From: Cyclobacterium roseum
GTDB taxonomy: Bacteria > Bacteroidota > Bacteroidia > Cytophagales > Cyclobacteriaceae
Assembly (NCBI RefSeq): GCF_010119225.1
Contig: NZ_WNKF01000013.1
Coordinates: forward strand, 62,001 to 126,000
DNA: 64,000 nucleotides
Direction: 5' to 3'
In this document: positions 25,401 to 34,081 of the stretch, piece after piece
Numbering within the stretch: the stretch's first letter is position 1
Layout: each line of letters starts with the position of its first letter
Notes under the pieces: model-generated
The model's database searches: none
What the model was told of the DNA's origin: nothing
The model's input: the letters and a program-made list of their open reading frames with translations, nothing else
Translations under genes and position numbers: made by a program

Positions 25401-26878
25401 GTTACTGCAAACCCCACTTTTCCATTAGGTCCCTGTACTTCAAAATCCACCCTGACTCCAAATATGGGAGCCCCATTGTCATCCGTGACGGTTGAATTAA
25501 AACAATAGGTGGTTCCTTGTTGAATCTCCTGCTCCAAATCCAGATTTATGTTCCGAACTTGTTCAACCCGGGCTAAGGCCTGACCTCCAGGATAGCCGTA
25601 CGAATCATAGCTTCCAAATCCATACATAAAAGATCCAAATGCCAGGTTTCCGGATAAATTGTGGGTACCCTCAGACACTTCGACTTGTGCCCCGGCGAAA
25701 GTTGATCCGGGTATATCTGTAAAAATAGATGCGGGTAATAAGGATCCATCCAATACTATCTGGCCTTTTTGAGAGATGGGAACCGCTAAATTGATAAAAT
25801 GCTTATTAAAACCCGTGGCGGGCGTGCTGACCGTATAGCTGTTCTGAAATTGTTCAAAGGGTGGTATGAGCATCATAAAGGGGTCAGAAATGACATTGTC
25901 TGAGGTCTGCCCTTTGGAATACTGTGCCACCAAAATAGCCTGGTCAGAAACAATTCTTGAGTAAACGTCACTTGGAATATCTAATTCTTTAAACTCGCCT
26001 CCGTTTAATGAAAAATTCTCCGAATAACCATTTGTTCCGTTTACTGTCACGTTGGTCCCATCTTTTGTGGCGATGATTCTAAAAATATCTCCGGCCCTTC
26101 TGGAAGCCAGGGGAACGGTCACAAAACTTTCTCCCAATGAGTTAGCCGGAGGAATCTGTTCGATCAGATGGTCACAATAGGTGGTGTTCTGCGGAACATT
26201 ACTGCAAGTGTGACCACTAAATACGGCCACGGGCTTATTTGATGAAACAATACTTCCGGTAAGATCCGAACCGACTATTCCTGCAGCCAACTGATAAGTT
26301 TCTCCCATTTGCAGGGTAAGCTGGTAGGGTACGCCAGCTTGCCTGTTATTAGTATTACTGGCAGGGGTGATCGTTACTACGGTATTATCCATCGTAGCCA
26401 CCACTCCGATCACCGAAGATAAGGTATTACCGGATCCCCACGTAGTATAGGAGGCAATAATGTACTCATTACCCAAAATATCCGTGGGCAAGGCTAAAAA
26501 GGCATCCGTAGAGGCTCTACGTTGATTCAATCCATAGACGGTAATCTCATCTTCCGCAATAATGTGAATTCCCCGATTGTCAATGCCATCTGCCAGGACG
26601 GCAATAAGCGAGCTGGGAATATCCACGGTGGTCACCACCCCCGGAGTCACCGAGAAGTTCAACACCGTTGAATTAGGAAGAATAACTTGTCCCGAAGTGG
26701 CCGTTTCTCCGGAGATAAAAAGATCCAGGTTAATGCCTAGATTATCAATATTTCGGTTAAACATTAACCAAAATTCCTTTCCCTTATTATCGGGAATCTC
26801 GTTCTGAGAATACACCATCACGGTTGGCAGCATAATCAGCAGAAAAATGAAGCTTAAAATGTGGTAGGATTTCTTCAT
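22421..26878 (-). CDS. Giant T9SS-secreted protein: IgGFc-binding-like region, six Ig-like repeats, three ALFGD repeats, type A sorting domain
   Basis: About 1,485 residues from the ATG at 26878, which gives a classical signal peptide ending in VYSQ; an ATG ten codons upstream (26908) is also possible. The first 420 residues resemble the IgGFc-binding N-terminal domain (GKEFWLMF, AEDEITVYGLNQ, VFSGHTCSNV). Six Ig-like (Big-1/invasin-type) units of about 90-100 residues follow; each has the order C...DQxGxP...V...N G...ITDExG...xC, with one conserved Cys pair per unit that could be disulfide-bonded. A glycine-rich linker separates units 3 and 4. Three tandem units of about 115 residues follow, each with (P)xAxFGDxxxxYxGKxLPxG. 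The last 75 residues are a T9SS type A sorting domain (VYPQPSQDFVNI...GLYLIQV...KKVFIY). Probably a surface adhesin; ligand unknown. Confidence 0.88.
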   Translation of the reverse strand: MKKSYHILSFIFLLIMLPTVMVYSQNEIPDNKGKEFWLMFNRNIDNLGINLDLFISGETATSGQVILPNSTVLNFSVTPGVVTTVDIPSSLIAVLADGIDNRGIHIIAEDEITVYGLNQRRASTDAFLALPTDILGNEYIIASYTTWGSGNTLSSVIGVVATMDNTVVTITPASNTNNRQAGVPYQLTLQMGETYQLAAGIVGSDLTGSIVSSNKPVAVFSGHTCSNVPQNTTYCDHLIEQIPPANSLGESFVTVPLASRRAGDIFRIIATKDGTNVTVNGTNGYSENFSLNGGEFKELDIPSDVYSRIVSDQAILVAQYSKGQTSDNVISDPFMMLIPPFEQFQNSYTVSTPATGFNKHFINLAVPISQKGQIVLDGSLLPASIFTDIPGSTFAGAQVEVSEGTHNLSGNLAFGSFMYGFGSYDSYGYPGGQALARVEQVRNINLDLEQEIQQGTTYCFNSTVTDDNGAPIFGVRVDFEVQGPNGKVGFAVTNNEGIANFCLDAVNEGTDKIVASVGITTAEATIVTSFPRPETVLLTPLPETITIGEELCLTSQVLDQFGNPIEGEELFIEYMNTVLYNAQSDEEGKIFYCFEPEDGGDLEFSSYFDGGEKAETIVSVAIPAPIPSSVGLTPSANEVNAGQQICVTATIRDQYGEVMEGVEVQLEINGEPAGSEITDENGVAEFCKTAEGEDGEVIEFSANYIGGTPAITSVNVVVSGGGGNGGNGGGGVLIASSISFTDLITEVTLGSEACVQALVLDQNGDPLPNTEVFITLNGAIVATLTSNDEGIVEYCLITDTLGELAFSATYEGGVPAVGTINVTQVLLIPTTISVNPTSKIIIPGEEVCMEVQVLDQFDNPLGAIEVFVTKNGEPSGSVITDEQGMLTYCNLLEDLGEFEYSFYYSSDNTVTATISVLDQTPVPTIITFVDNEVEGMIGEKVCLAATILDQFGIPLAGVEVSFDVNGVFYGKAITDENGRVEFCQTLEQEATLAITAYFEGGEEENATISIVSENQELKIESFWLVDALTNTIIREIKDGDIIPYSLVKDKSVNFMVMTDPEKVGSVKLEMESLTQCPDCPVSTSGRTENVVPYALFGDTNGDYLGKTIAPGSFRFSATPYEMKNLSGNQGSEQAVDFEVLFDGTVEKFTLVNATDHSDITEIKDGDVVDLSSFYGKKFNIRASVPDGQEGGLEMSIDGPVTFARFEKLAPFAIFGDNGGDYLGKDLPEGMYTLSVTAFPTTSSTNTGIGGEEVTIHFEVIRNIKVGELTLVDADTDKDIMPLTEGSYIDLNQFKNVRLNIRADGKGNGISSMTFHLTGPISHSSTERVLPYALFGDYPAGNYSGKYLPEGEYQLVVTPYGGDNMKGEMLTINFKAGFNHGDNLRLNTLNVNQRESEAAENGAGRIDQLEDLKVYPQPSQDFVNILYPSFLKENARVMIYEGNGRLIHGSQIANTPGFNFGSFGSGLYLIQVIDSNKILTKKVFIY

Positions 26879-26908
26879 GACATACATGTTTATGGGTTTA
26901 TTATACAT

Positions 26909-27413
26909 AAATATATATTTAAAAACCTAATAAACAAGGGGTTGTCTTTATATTTTTAAAAAAAAACATTTCGTTTTTATTTTAATATAAATCGTAAAAT
27001 AGCCTCCAAATAAGTCACCAAACCCATCAAATGTTATCTAAATAAAAAATGAAAAAAAGCGATTTTCTATTACCAGATGAAGAAGTATTTCCGCTTAGAT
27101 TTTTTGAAAGGGGATTAGTCCGATGATGATGACTGCAAAGCAGGAATCCAATAGTAGGGACACAAACCTCCCCCACCTAAACTGCTCCAGGTAGTGTAGT
27201 TGAATTTTTTATTCAGATAGTAGCACTTTCTTCAATAATTTTTTGCAGCATTTTTGATAAACTACAAACCGCAAACAGGAAAAGAACCAGGCCTGCAATT
27301 ATCGAACGTATAATGGCAACCATTGGATAAATGGAAAATAGGTAAAAGCTTGCTGGAGTGGTCTGGGTACATGTTATGCAAAAATAAAATTTTACAAACC
27401 TGGCTCTTTGAAG
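26909..27413. other. Intergenic region, AT-rich
   Basis: About 500 AT-rich bases upstream of the giant protein gene and downstream of the SulP gene, both read on the minus strand. It should hold the promoter of the giant protein. I found no clear promoter box, terminator or coding remnant. Confidence 0.4.
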
Positions 27414-29036
27414 TTAGTTTTTAATCTTTTGCAATTTCCTGCCAGACAGGTGGTGATCGGATCGTTGCTGTAAGTGGCTCATGCCACAGAGTGTAAATTT
27501 CCCCTGCCCATGCTGGTACTGGTGTAGGTTTTCCATCACCGTATGGTCTATCAAATTGGCATTTGTAAAATCAATCCGGATACTTTTTCCTTTTGGGAGG
27601 GTATCCAGGGATTTTTTAAGGTTGATGTAGTTGCTGAATACAGCAGAATGATGTACAAAAACGGTATACTCCTCCTTTTCTTTCTCGAAACTAACGGTAA
27701 ATAGTGGCTTGAACAGGTATTTCAGCGGGAGCCCATTAGCAAAGTGAATGATCAGTTTGAGCAGAATGCCTGCTGCAATTCCAAGTAGTAAATCCGTAGC
27801 CAGGGTTACCAGCAGGGTGGTCAGGAAAATGGATAGCTGCTCCTTTCCGATTTTGTAGGTATTGACAAATTCCTTTGGGGAACTCAATTTATAACCCGTA
27901 TACACCAGCATGGCAGCCAGAGCCGCTAGCGGGATCTGGTGAATCAGCAAGGGGAAAAAGGCCACAAAAAGAAGCAGAAAGACGCCGTGGAAGAAATTCG
28001 ACCAGGCGGTTTTTGCTCCATTGTTGATATTGGCCGAGCTTCTCACAATTTCTGAAATCATGGCTAATCCACCGATCATTCCAGCCAGGACATTTCCCAG
28101 CCCCACACCCATCAGGTCCCTGTTCATATTTGATTTCCTGCGGTATGGATCCAGACTGTCTACCGCCTTTGCACTGAGCAGCGACTCCAGGCTTCCCACC
28201 AACGCAAACATAATGATGTACTTAATGGAAGTCATGGTCAATACCTGTGAGAAGTCAGGAAAGGTCACTGCTGACAACATGTTTTCTGGTAAGGTGACCA
28301 GAAATTTTGGCCCAATGCTGTATTCGTGTCCATCCAGAAACAGGTACTTATGTTCGTGTTCCAGATCAAAATAGATCCCCATGGGGATGGCAACCAAAAT
28401 AACCAGCAGCGGTGCCGGAAACATCCGCAGGTATTTATTTTTGATTAGGGGAAATAAGAAGAGGATCAGTAAACTGATGCCACCAATGATGGCAATATCC
28501 GGATTTGTTGCTGTCAGCGCATGAGGGAGTTCCCTGAACAATTCCAGCGTTTCATTGGCCTCCGGTTTAACTCCGACCAGGGTAAATAATTGCTTCGCAA
28601 TAATGATAATGCCGATAGCGGCCAACATGCCATGTACGGCAGCCGAAGGAAAGAAATCGGCTAAGATGCCAGATTTAACCCAGCCAAATACGACCTGCAA
28701 TAAGCCGGCAACCACAATGACGGCTAAGGTCAGCCGGTACCCCATTAGGGCATCGCCCTGGCCTAAATCGGAAACGGCCCCGATAGCGATGATGATCAAT
28801 CCGGCAGCAGGACCTTTGATGGTCAAATGAGAACCTCCCAGGAAGGTCACCACCAATCCACCGATAACCGCAGAAAAAATCCCCGCCATCGGCGGAAAGC
28901 CGGAGGCCATGGAGATGCCCAAACTAAGCGGTAATGCAATAAGGAATACCAGGAATCCCGATACCAGATCTGATTTCCAGTTTTCACGAAGTCCGGCCAA
29001 TCCGGACTTGGGAACTTCCAATAGACGATTTTTCAT
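27414..29036 (-). CDS. SulP family anion (probably bicarbonate or sulfate) transporter with STAS domain
   Basis: 540 residues: a membrane domain with about 12-14 hydrophobic helices (residues about 25-420) bearing the SulP signature (GFLVFLIALPLSLGISMASGFPPMAGIFSAVIGG), then a C-terminal STAS domain (about 430-540; the IDFTNANLIDHTVMENL block). SulP proteins move sulfate, bicarbonate or other anions across the inner membrane, often with sodium or protons. It is the last gene of the operon with DabA and DabB, starting 10 bases past the end of dabB, which favours bicarbonate as substrate (inference). Sulfate remains possible, since the window also holds many sulfatases that would release it. 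Confidence 0.88.
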   Translation of the reverse strand: MKNRLLEVPKSGLAGLRENWKSDLVSGFLVFLIALPLSLGISMASGFPPMAGIFSAVIGGLVVTFLGGSHLTIKGPAAGLIIIAIGAVSDLGQGDALMGYRLTLAVIVVAGLLQVVFGWVKSGILADFFPSAAVHGMLAAIGIIIIAKQLFTLVGVKPEANETLELFRELPHALTATNPDIAIIGGISLLILFLFPLIKNKYLRMFPAPLLVILVAIPMGIYFDLEHEHKYLFLDGHEYSIGPKFLVTLPENMLSAVTFPDFSQVLTMTSIKYIIMFALVGSLESLLSAKAVDSLDPYRRKSNMNRDLMGVGLGNVLAGMIGGLAMISEIVRSSANINNGAKTAWSNFFHGVFLLLFVAFFPLLIHQIPLAALAAMLVYTGYKLSSPKEFVNTYKIGKEQLSIFLTTLLVTLATDLLLGIAAGILLKLIIHFANGLPLKYLFKPLFTVSFEKEKEEYTVFVHHSAVFSNYINLKKSLDTLPKGKSIRIDFTNANLIDHTVMENLHQYQHGQGKFTLCGMSHLQQRSDHHLSGRKLQKIKN

Positions 29037-29046
29037 GAGTGTAGTT

Positions 29047-30925
29047 TTAAGAAGATTTTAAAGCGGTGGTATGGTAATTTTTGATATGTGGGCCAAGGAA
29101 CAGCCGGGCATAGATCCGGATAAGAGCAATGCCCCCAAAGATGAAGCTGATGGCATTAAATGCCGCCAGGACATACTGGTCTTCATGGATATGGCTGAAT
29201 AGTAAATCCACTCCTATGAAGGTAGGACTGATAGGAAAACCCATTAGCGCCAGTGCGGCAAGCAAAAAGATCAGGGCAAGTTTGGGGTGCTAGTATACAT
29301 GCCCATAATATTGATTCAGGTCAAAATGATCCTTCTCCTTTTTCCTTAGCCGATTCAGTATCCAATATCCCGTGCCCCCCGCCAGTACCACTCCACTGAG
29401 GTAAATCAAGGTCTGCTTGTAATCGAAGGTTTCATTAAAGGAAACTGCCAGGGCTATCCAGAAATGATTGGCCATCACCAGCATCAAAGCCAGCCTGGGA
29501 TGATTTCTCTCCGAAAAAGCCTTGAATACCATCATCAAACCTAAAAACCCAAAAAGCCCGGGCATGAAGTACTGAGATGTTTCAGGAATAACACCCTGAT
29601 TGAAATACAGTAACAAACCGAGTAGATAGAGGGGTAAAAAATACTGTAACAGATTTTTGGGTGTCAGGAAATCAAGTTTTTGTTCCCAGTCTTTTGACCG
29701 GCTTGAAGACCAGCTTGTTCAGCATCGTATCCAAATTCCATTCTTTGAGAGATAGGATATAAAGGCTGTAAGCCAGTCTTTTGGAGAAAGAATCCTTTAG
29801 ACGGATTGGTTTGGGCGTGAAATGGTAAAACTGATCCCTGATCATATAAGCAACCACCGAAGGAGATACCAGTAGTTGATAGGTTCTTAGAAAGGCATTT
29901 CCTGCGAAGTGAATCAATACCAGCGTCTGAAGCCCTAAGGCAATTTCGATAAACATGATCCCTATCTGGGCGATGGAAGCGTAGGCTATCTGGGTTTTAA
30001 TGGTCGTTTGCACCCTCGCAATCGGATAGGCAAGCAAGGCTGTCAGCAGGCCCAAACCAGCAATTAATATTCTAGCCATCAGTTGATGCTCCCAAAAGGG
30101 GAAGGTTCGAAGCAGGAGAAAAACCCCAAAATGTACCGAAAGGGAGCCATAAAATATGGCCGAAGAGGGTGTCGGTCCTTCCATGGCTCGCGGCAACCAG
30201 GAAGAAAACGGAAACTGAGCAGATTTGGCTGCAGCGGCAATTGCCAAACAAACGGCAATGAACAACCCGATACCCCCGTGAGCGCTCATTTGTTCGGATA
30301 CCAGATCCCCATCCAATAATTTGATAAAGGTGATGTTTTCATGCCATAGATGGTGGCTAGCCCACATAGCGAGGATAATGCCTATATCCCCAATCCGGTA
30401 GATGGAGAAAACCTTTACCGCATTCCTTACCGGTAAATAGCGATCCCTGTAGAAAGCGATCAACAGGAAGGAAGCGATTCCCAGCATTTCCCATCCTATA
30501 AATAAGGTTTCGAAATTCCCAGCTACCACGGTAACGTTGTAAGCCAGGTAGAAAAAGAGCAAGGTATTGAAGTATCGCTTGTACCCTTCTTCCAGGTGCA
30601 TGTAAAACCGGCTATACCGGGTTATCAGAAATGTAATAAAGGCACCCACCCAGAGGTAAACCGCTGTAAGGCTGTCAAAATAGAAATCCAGCAAAAACTG
30701 GTAATGACCATTATTGTAGATTTCCCACTCCCGGATGTTCACCGGGTGCATCCCACTGAAAATCCAGTAGAGAACATAGCCTGTGATTCCCAATAGCTGC
30801 AAACTTACCGATCCCATTGCTAACCTGGAAAAGCGGGTTTCATGGCCGTCCGGAATCAGCAGGGATAAAACAAAAGCTACCAGTGGCAACAAGACGAAAA
30901 AAGCAATCATTATGTGATGTTCCAT
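29047..30925 (-). pseudogene. dabB: DabB, inorganic-carbon transporter membrane subunit (NuoL/MrpA-like), interrupted by a frameshift and an in-frame TAG
   Basis: The proton-translocating partner of DabA, of the NADH dehydrogenase subunit L/proton-conducting transporter family. The start is ATG 30925, four bases after the dabA stop; a longer frame to 31054 lies inside dabA. Reading continues for about 417 residues with clear family blocks (GWEMLGIASFLLIAFYRDR, AAKSAQFPFSSWLPRAMEGPTP). It then stops after RLGTKT because a run of five T (29677-29681) carries one base too many; with four, translation continues LDFLTPKNLLQYF. A second interruption is an in-frame TAG at 29290-29292 after YYGHVY, beyond which HPKLALIFLLAALALMGFPISPTF continues the family pattern to 29047. 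Restored, the protein would be about 625 residues. Either a decayed gene, sequencing error in the homopolymer, or recoding. Confidence 0.85.
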
Positions 30926-30929
30926 GGTA

Positions 30930-33413
30930 TCAGGAGATTTGGTAAACGGGGAGGTTTTCAGCAGTGCTGGCGAGGAGCTCATCCAGGTTTTGAATCGCTT
31001 CGATTGTTTGTGTAACCGGCTGGTACTGGGCAAACGCTCCTTCCTTGAAAACAAAGGCTTTTTTGCTTTCCGGGTGAATGCAAACCAGCTTCACCCAATC
31101 GTTGAAAAACCACTCATAGGTTTGCTCATGGGTTTTGATGGTTTTCAGGACGACCTCGGGATAGTGCTCCACGGTGATCAAAATCCGAAGCGGGTCGTGG
31201 ATATTGACCATTTGCGAGGGCAATCCTGTCCGTAAGTCCCCATCCATCCCATTAGCTACACCGATCAGTCCCATTACGTTGTGCGGTAGCTTACTTCCTG
31301 CACCCAACCTGTCGTTATCTACTTTGGAGAAGTAATACTCCAAATTGATTCCTCCGCATACAGGAGCTACCGCTTTGAGTATGCCGAACAGGTAACTTCC
31401 CTGCGGATCAATGCGGTGGTCATACGAATTTAAGAAGGCGCGCTTATCTAAAAACAAGTGCCGGTTATTTTCCCGTTTTCCAATTACGCAGAGTGCATTC
31501 GTAGCGTGGTTCCATTCCGGCCGGGTTACAAAAAGGGACAGGGCTCTTTTTTTCACCTTTTCATGGACCTTCCTGGCATCCTGACTGGAGTCGACGGTAT
31601 GAAATCTTCTGGACCTTTCTTTGGCATTGTAATCCAATGCCGTATCGAAGGTCTGTTTATTTCTTTCATGTAAGCGTCTGTTAGCTTTGAGCAGCAGCTC
31701 CTCATCATAAAACTCCATTTCATCCTTGGTAGTGTCATGCAGCCCACCAACAAATTGGGTCGTGTCGGGAATAGAAATTCCTCTTTCAGAAAGTATTTTC
31801 CTTACTTCAGGATTGTTGCCAATTGAAGCTGCCACGCGGGCATTGACCGATCCGGCACGTCCGCAGCAGGCTCCACAATCGTATCCGGCATAATGCGTAT
31901 TATTTACCGAACTGGCTCCATGCCCGATTACATAAATCAAGGGAGCAAAATCCTTCACCAACCCGATGCTTTTTAGCAAGCCTTCCATTGCATCAGCCAT
32001 TTCTACCAAGGTAAAGCCGACCTGAAGGCCAAGTTGTTGCTGTTTCTGGTTTTTGATACTGAGTTTACCTTTGGGGTCCATGTGCTTGAAGGAAGAGACC
32101 ATGGCAGGCGTTTCCGCTGGGAAAAAGATGCTTTTGGCCATTTTCAACGCGGACCAAAAACCCATGGTCTGACTGATGGCCCATCCGCCGAAGACCCCCT
32201 TGGTGTGCTTACTGAAATGCACATCTTTTTCATGTCGGATGTTGGATTCGGTTTCTTTGATCAGAAGTCTGGGAGTGATTGGTGCAGGACATACTTTGGT
32301 CATAAACTTCCCATGTTCCGGCTGAAAGTAGAAGGGGAGGTTAAAGAAGCCCGCAGTACCATAGGTTTGCGCATTCGGGTCAAACCTTTCCACGTAGCGC
32401 CGGATCGAACAACACCTGTCATCTATGCAAAACATGGCCTGAAAGGATGCGGCTTTTTGAAAATCCTCCTCATGACTAAGCTGTAATCCCCTGATGACCT
32501 GGTCGTAATAGGTCCATTCCAGCGCTTCTTGCCATAATTTATGAACTTCAAAAAATTCAGAATACCTGGATTTTTCAAATAATAGGGGTAAATCTGTGGG
32601 GATCCAGTCCGCCAAAGTGCCCCATTGATCCCCTCTTCTTCTGTCCAAGGCATCGATTTCCAGCAGACACTCCAGAAAAATCAGGTCTTTGAGGCAAATC
32701 TTTCTTTTGTCCAGCAGGCTGCTTTCATTTTGCTCCAACGCGGCCACCATCCCCGACCAACCCGGGTGGGCAAATTGCTGGTCGAAAAGGTACTGGCCGT
32801 TGTATTTGTCATTACCCACCAATAGCTGTAGCAAATCCTCCAATTGGGTGTGGGGGTCACGAAGGAGTTTTCTTGCGCGCTCGCTTTTGATAAAGGTACT
32901 GAAACTGTTTTTTTCCAAATCCCTTACTGCGGCTAAAAGCCCGTTGGTTTTGGCAGGGAATTTCCAGATAGCAATTCCCTGATCCAAGTAGGAACTCACC
33001 AATCGAAATAACGTCTGATGGACCTCCTTGTCCAAATTGAGGTTGTAGGCTTTTCTCCAGAGTTTTCGGATTTGGCCCACTCGCGGTTCAGGATAGTCAG
33101 AGACGGGTTGATGAAGCAGCAGGTGAGTCCAATGGGCCAGATCATCTGCACCTTTATGGGAGATGATTACTCGTTTCAGAATTTCTGCATTTATTTTCTT
33201 TTCGTGAAATTGAGCCCTGTATTTTTCAAGGTTCCAATAGACTTTGAAACCGAAGTTTTCAGCGGCATCTTGTAAGGCTTCATGAAAAGGCAACCGCTGG
33301 AATGCATGCAGCGTATTGTGGTGCACAAAATCCCTTAGCGGGGATTGTGCAGGAAGGTAATGGGCCAATTCGTGGATAGCATGATCCAGGCCCGATGACA
33401 CGCGATGCGCCAT
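30930..33413 (-). CDS. dabA: DabA, inorganic-carbon transporter subunit (DUF2309, beta-carbonic-anhydrase-like zinc site)
   Basis: 827 residues, the normal length of DabA/DUF2309 proteins. DabA is a peripheral inner-membrane protein that, with DabB, drives energy-coupled CO2 hydration to trap bicarbonate in the cytoplasm. The zinc site of the family is complete: CID (Cys329, Asp331) followed by Arg333, then His498 in VIGHGA and Cys513 in YDCGACCG, with the expected 15-residue spacing between His and Cys. The N-terminal FVHHNTLHAFQRLPFHEAL motif is also typical. No signal peptide. dabB starts four bases after its stop and SulP follows, forming one operon. dabA looks intact although its partner is interrupted. 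Confidence 0.93.
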   Translation of the reverse strand: MAHRVSSGLDHAIHELAHYLPAQSPLRDFVHHNTLHAFQRLPFHEALQDAAENFGFKVYWNLEKYRAQFHEKKINAEILKRVIISHKGADDLAHWTHLLLHQPVSDYPEPRVGQIRKLWRKAYNLNLDKEVHQTLFRLVSSYLDQGIAIWKFPAKTNGLLAAVRDLEKNSFSTFIKSERARKLLRDPHTQLEDLLQLLVGNDKYNGQYLFDQQFAHPGWSGMVAALEQNESSLLDKRKICLKDLIFLECLLEIDALDRRRGDQWGTLADWIPTDLPLLFEKSRYSEFFEVHKLWQEALEWTYYDQVIRGLQLSHEEDFQKAASFQAMFCIDDRCCSIRRYVERFDPNAQTYGTAGFFNLPFYFQPEHGKFMTKVCPAPITPRLLIKETESNIRHEKDVHFSKHTKGVFGGWAISQTMGFWSALKMAKSIFFPAETPAMVSSFKHMDPKGKLSIKNQKQQQLGLQVGFTLVEMADAMEGLLKSIGLVKDFAPLIYVIGHGASSVNNTHYAGYDCGACCGRAGSVNARVAASIGNNPEVRKILSERGISIPDTTQFVGGLHDTTKDEMEFYDEELLLKANRRLHERNKQTFDTALDYNAKERSRRFHTVDSSQDARKVHEKVKKRALSLFVTRPEWNHATNALCVIGKRENNRHLFLDKRAFLNSYDHRIDPQGSYLFGILKAVAPVCGGINLEYYFSKVDNDRLGAGSKLPHNVMGLIGVANGMDGDLRTGLPSQMVNIHDPLRILITVEHYPEVVLKTIKTHEQTYEWFFNDWVKLVCIHPESKKAFVFKEGAFAQYQPVTQTIEAIQNLDELLASTAENLPVYQIS

Positions 33414-33482
33414 AAGTAACGAAAATTAAGGTGGAAGGATAAAATTTAAAAGGCTGATAAAAAATCAGCTTAGGCATTGGCT

Positions 33483-33884
33483 TCAGGCCAGATCCAGTCG
33501 GAGGTTTTGAAAAAGTAGGTAAAAGGGGACCTTGGGATAAATAACAATGGCAGGACTAAAAAAGGATTGTGCAATCAGGAACGGTTTCATTCCATGAAAT
33601 CCAAAAGGAGTACTTCCGGTACCCAGGGAATGTTTAGATGATTTTTCTTCCTGATTCTCTTCCTCTTTTTCTTCCGCTTCCTCCATGTAGAAATCCGCAG
33701 TTTTTCCGGGGATTTCGTAGGGATCGGTGGCCGAAACCCTGGTTGGATGTAATGAAATGCCTCCATCTTCCACCACCATATCGGTTAGTTGGAAACCTAA
33801 AAAACCTAAAAAAAACAAACCTATGAAAATTCCAAGTGCGGGGGATTTCCAAAAATTTGTCTCTCTTTGAAGTTCGTTGGACAT
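33483..33884 (-). CDS. Small membrane protein of unknown function upstream of dabA
   Basis: I do not recognise this 133-residue product. It has one clear membrane helix (about 16-32, LGIFIGLFFLGFLGFQL), then a soluble stretch, a strongly acidic Glu/Lys/Ser segment (about 68-86), and a hydrophobic, aromatic C-terminal part (about 97-130) that might be a second membrane-associated segment. It lies 69 bases before dabA on the same strand, so it may be the first gene of the carbon-uptake operon, and could be an accessory or assembly factor; that is only context. An inverted repeat, ACGTTA-N11-TAACGT, lies directly upstream of its start (33891-33913). The start at 33884 is the only ATG before the helix. 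Confidence 0.6.
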   Translation of the reverse strand: MSNELQRETNFWKSPALGIFIGLFFLGFLGFQLTDMVVEDGGISLHPTRVSATDPYEIPGKTADFYMEEAEEKEEENQEEKSSKHSLGTGSTPFGFHGMKPFLIAQSFFSPAIVIYPKVPFYLLFQNLRLDLA

Positions 33885-33890
33885 TGCTAA

Positions 33891-33913
33891 ACGTTAAAAT
33901 CCAAAAGTAACGT
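33891..33913. promoter_or_regulatory. Inverted repeat upstream of the dab operon
   Basis: ACGTTA and TAACGT are perfect 6-bp inverted arms separated by 11 bases, ending about 7 bases before the ATG of the first gene of the putative carbon-uptake operon. The layout is that of a dimeric repressor or activator site, but no regulator is encoded nearby and no experimental match is known to me. Confidence 0.3.
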
Positions 33914-34081
33914 AAATTGAATATAATCTCGTTAATTTTCTTATTTTTTCGAATCATAAAGTTAGACCGATCCGGGTGAATTGGTGGTGATTATTATCAC
34001 TTAGGCGTCTGGTGTCCCTTTAAAAACGCCAGCAAAGCAGCCTGGGACGATAAAACGCCCGGATTATTACTAGTTGCTTTT

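Noticed and set aside
22421-26878. CRISPR or satellite DNA because of repeated protein units
   Set aside because: The repeats are protein-level Ig-like and ALFGD domains about 270-350 bases long and diverged, not short identical repeats with spacers.
30926-31054. Longer N-terminus for DabB
   Set aside because: Lies within the dabA coding sequence; ATG at 30925 directly after the dabA stop starts the first membrane helix.
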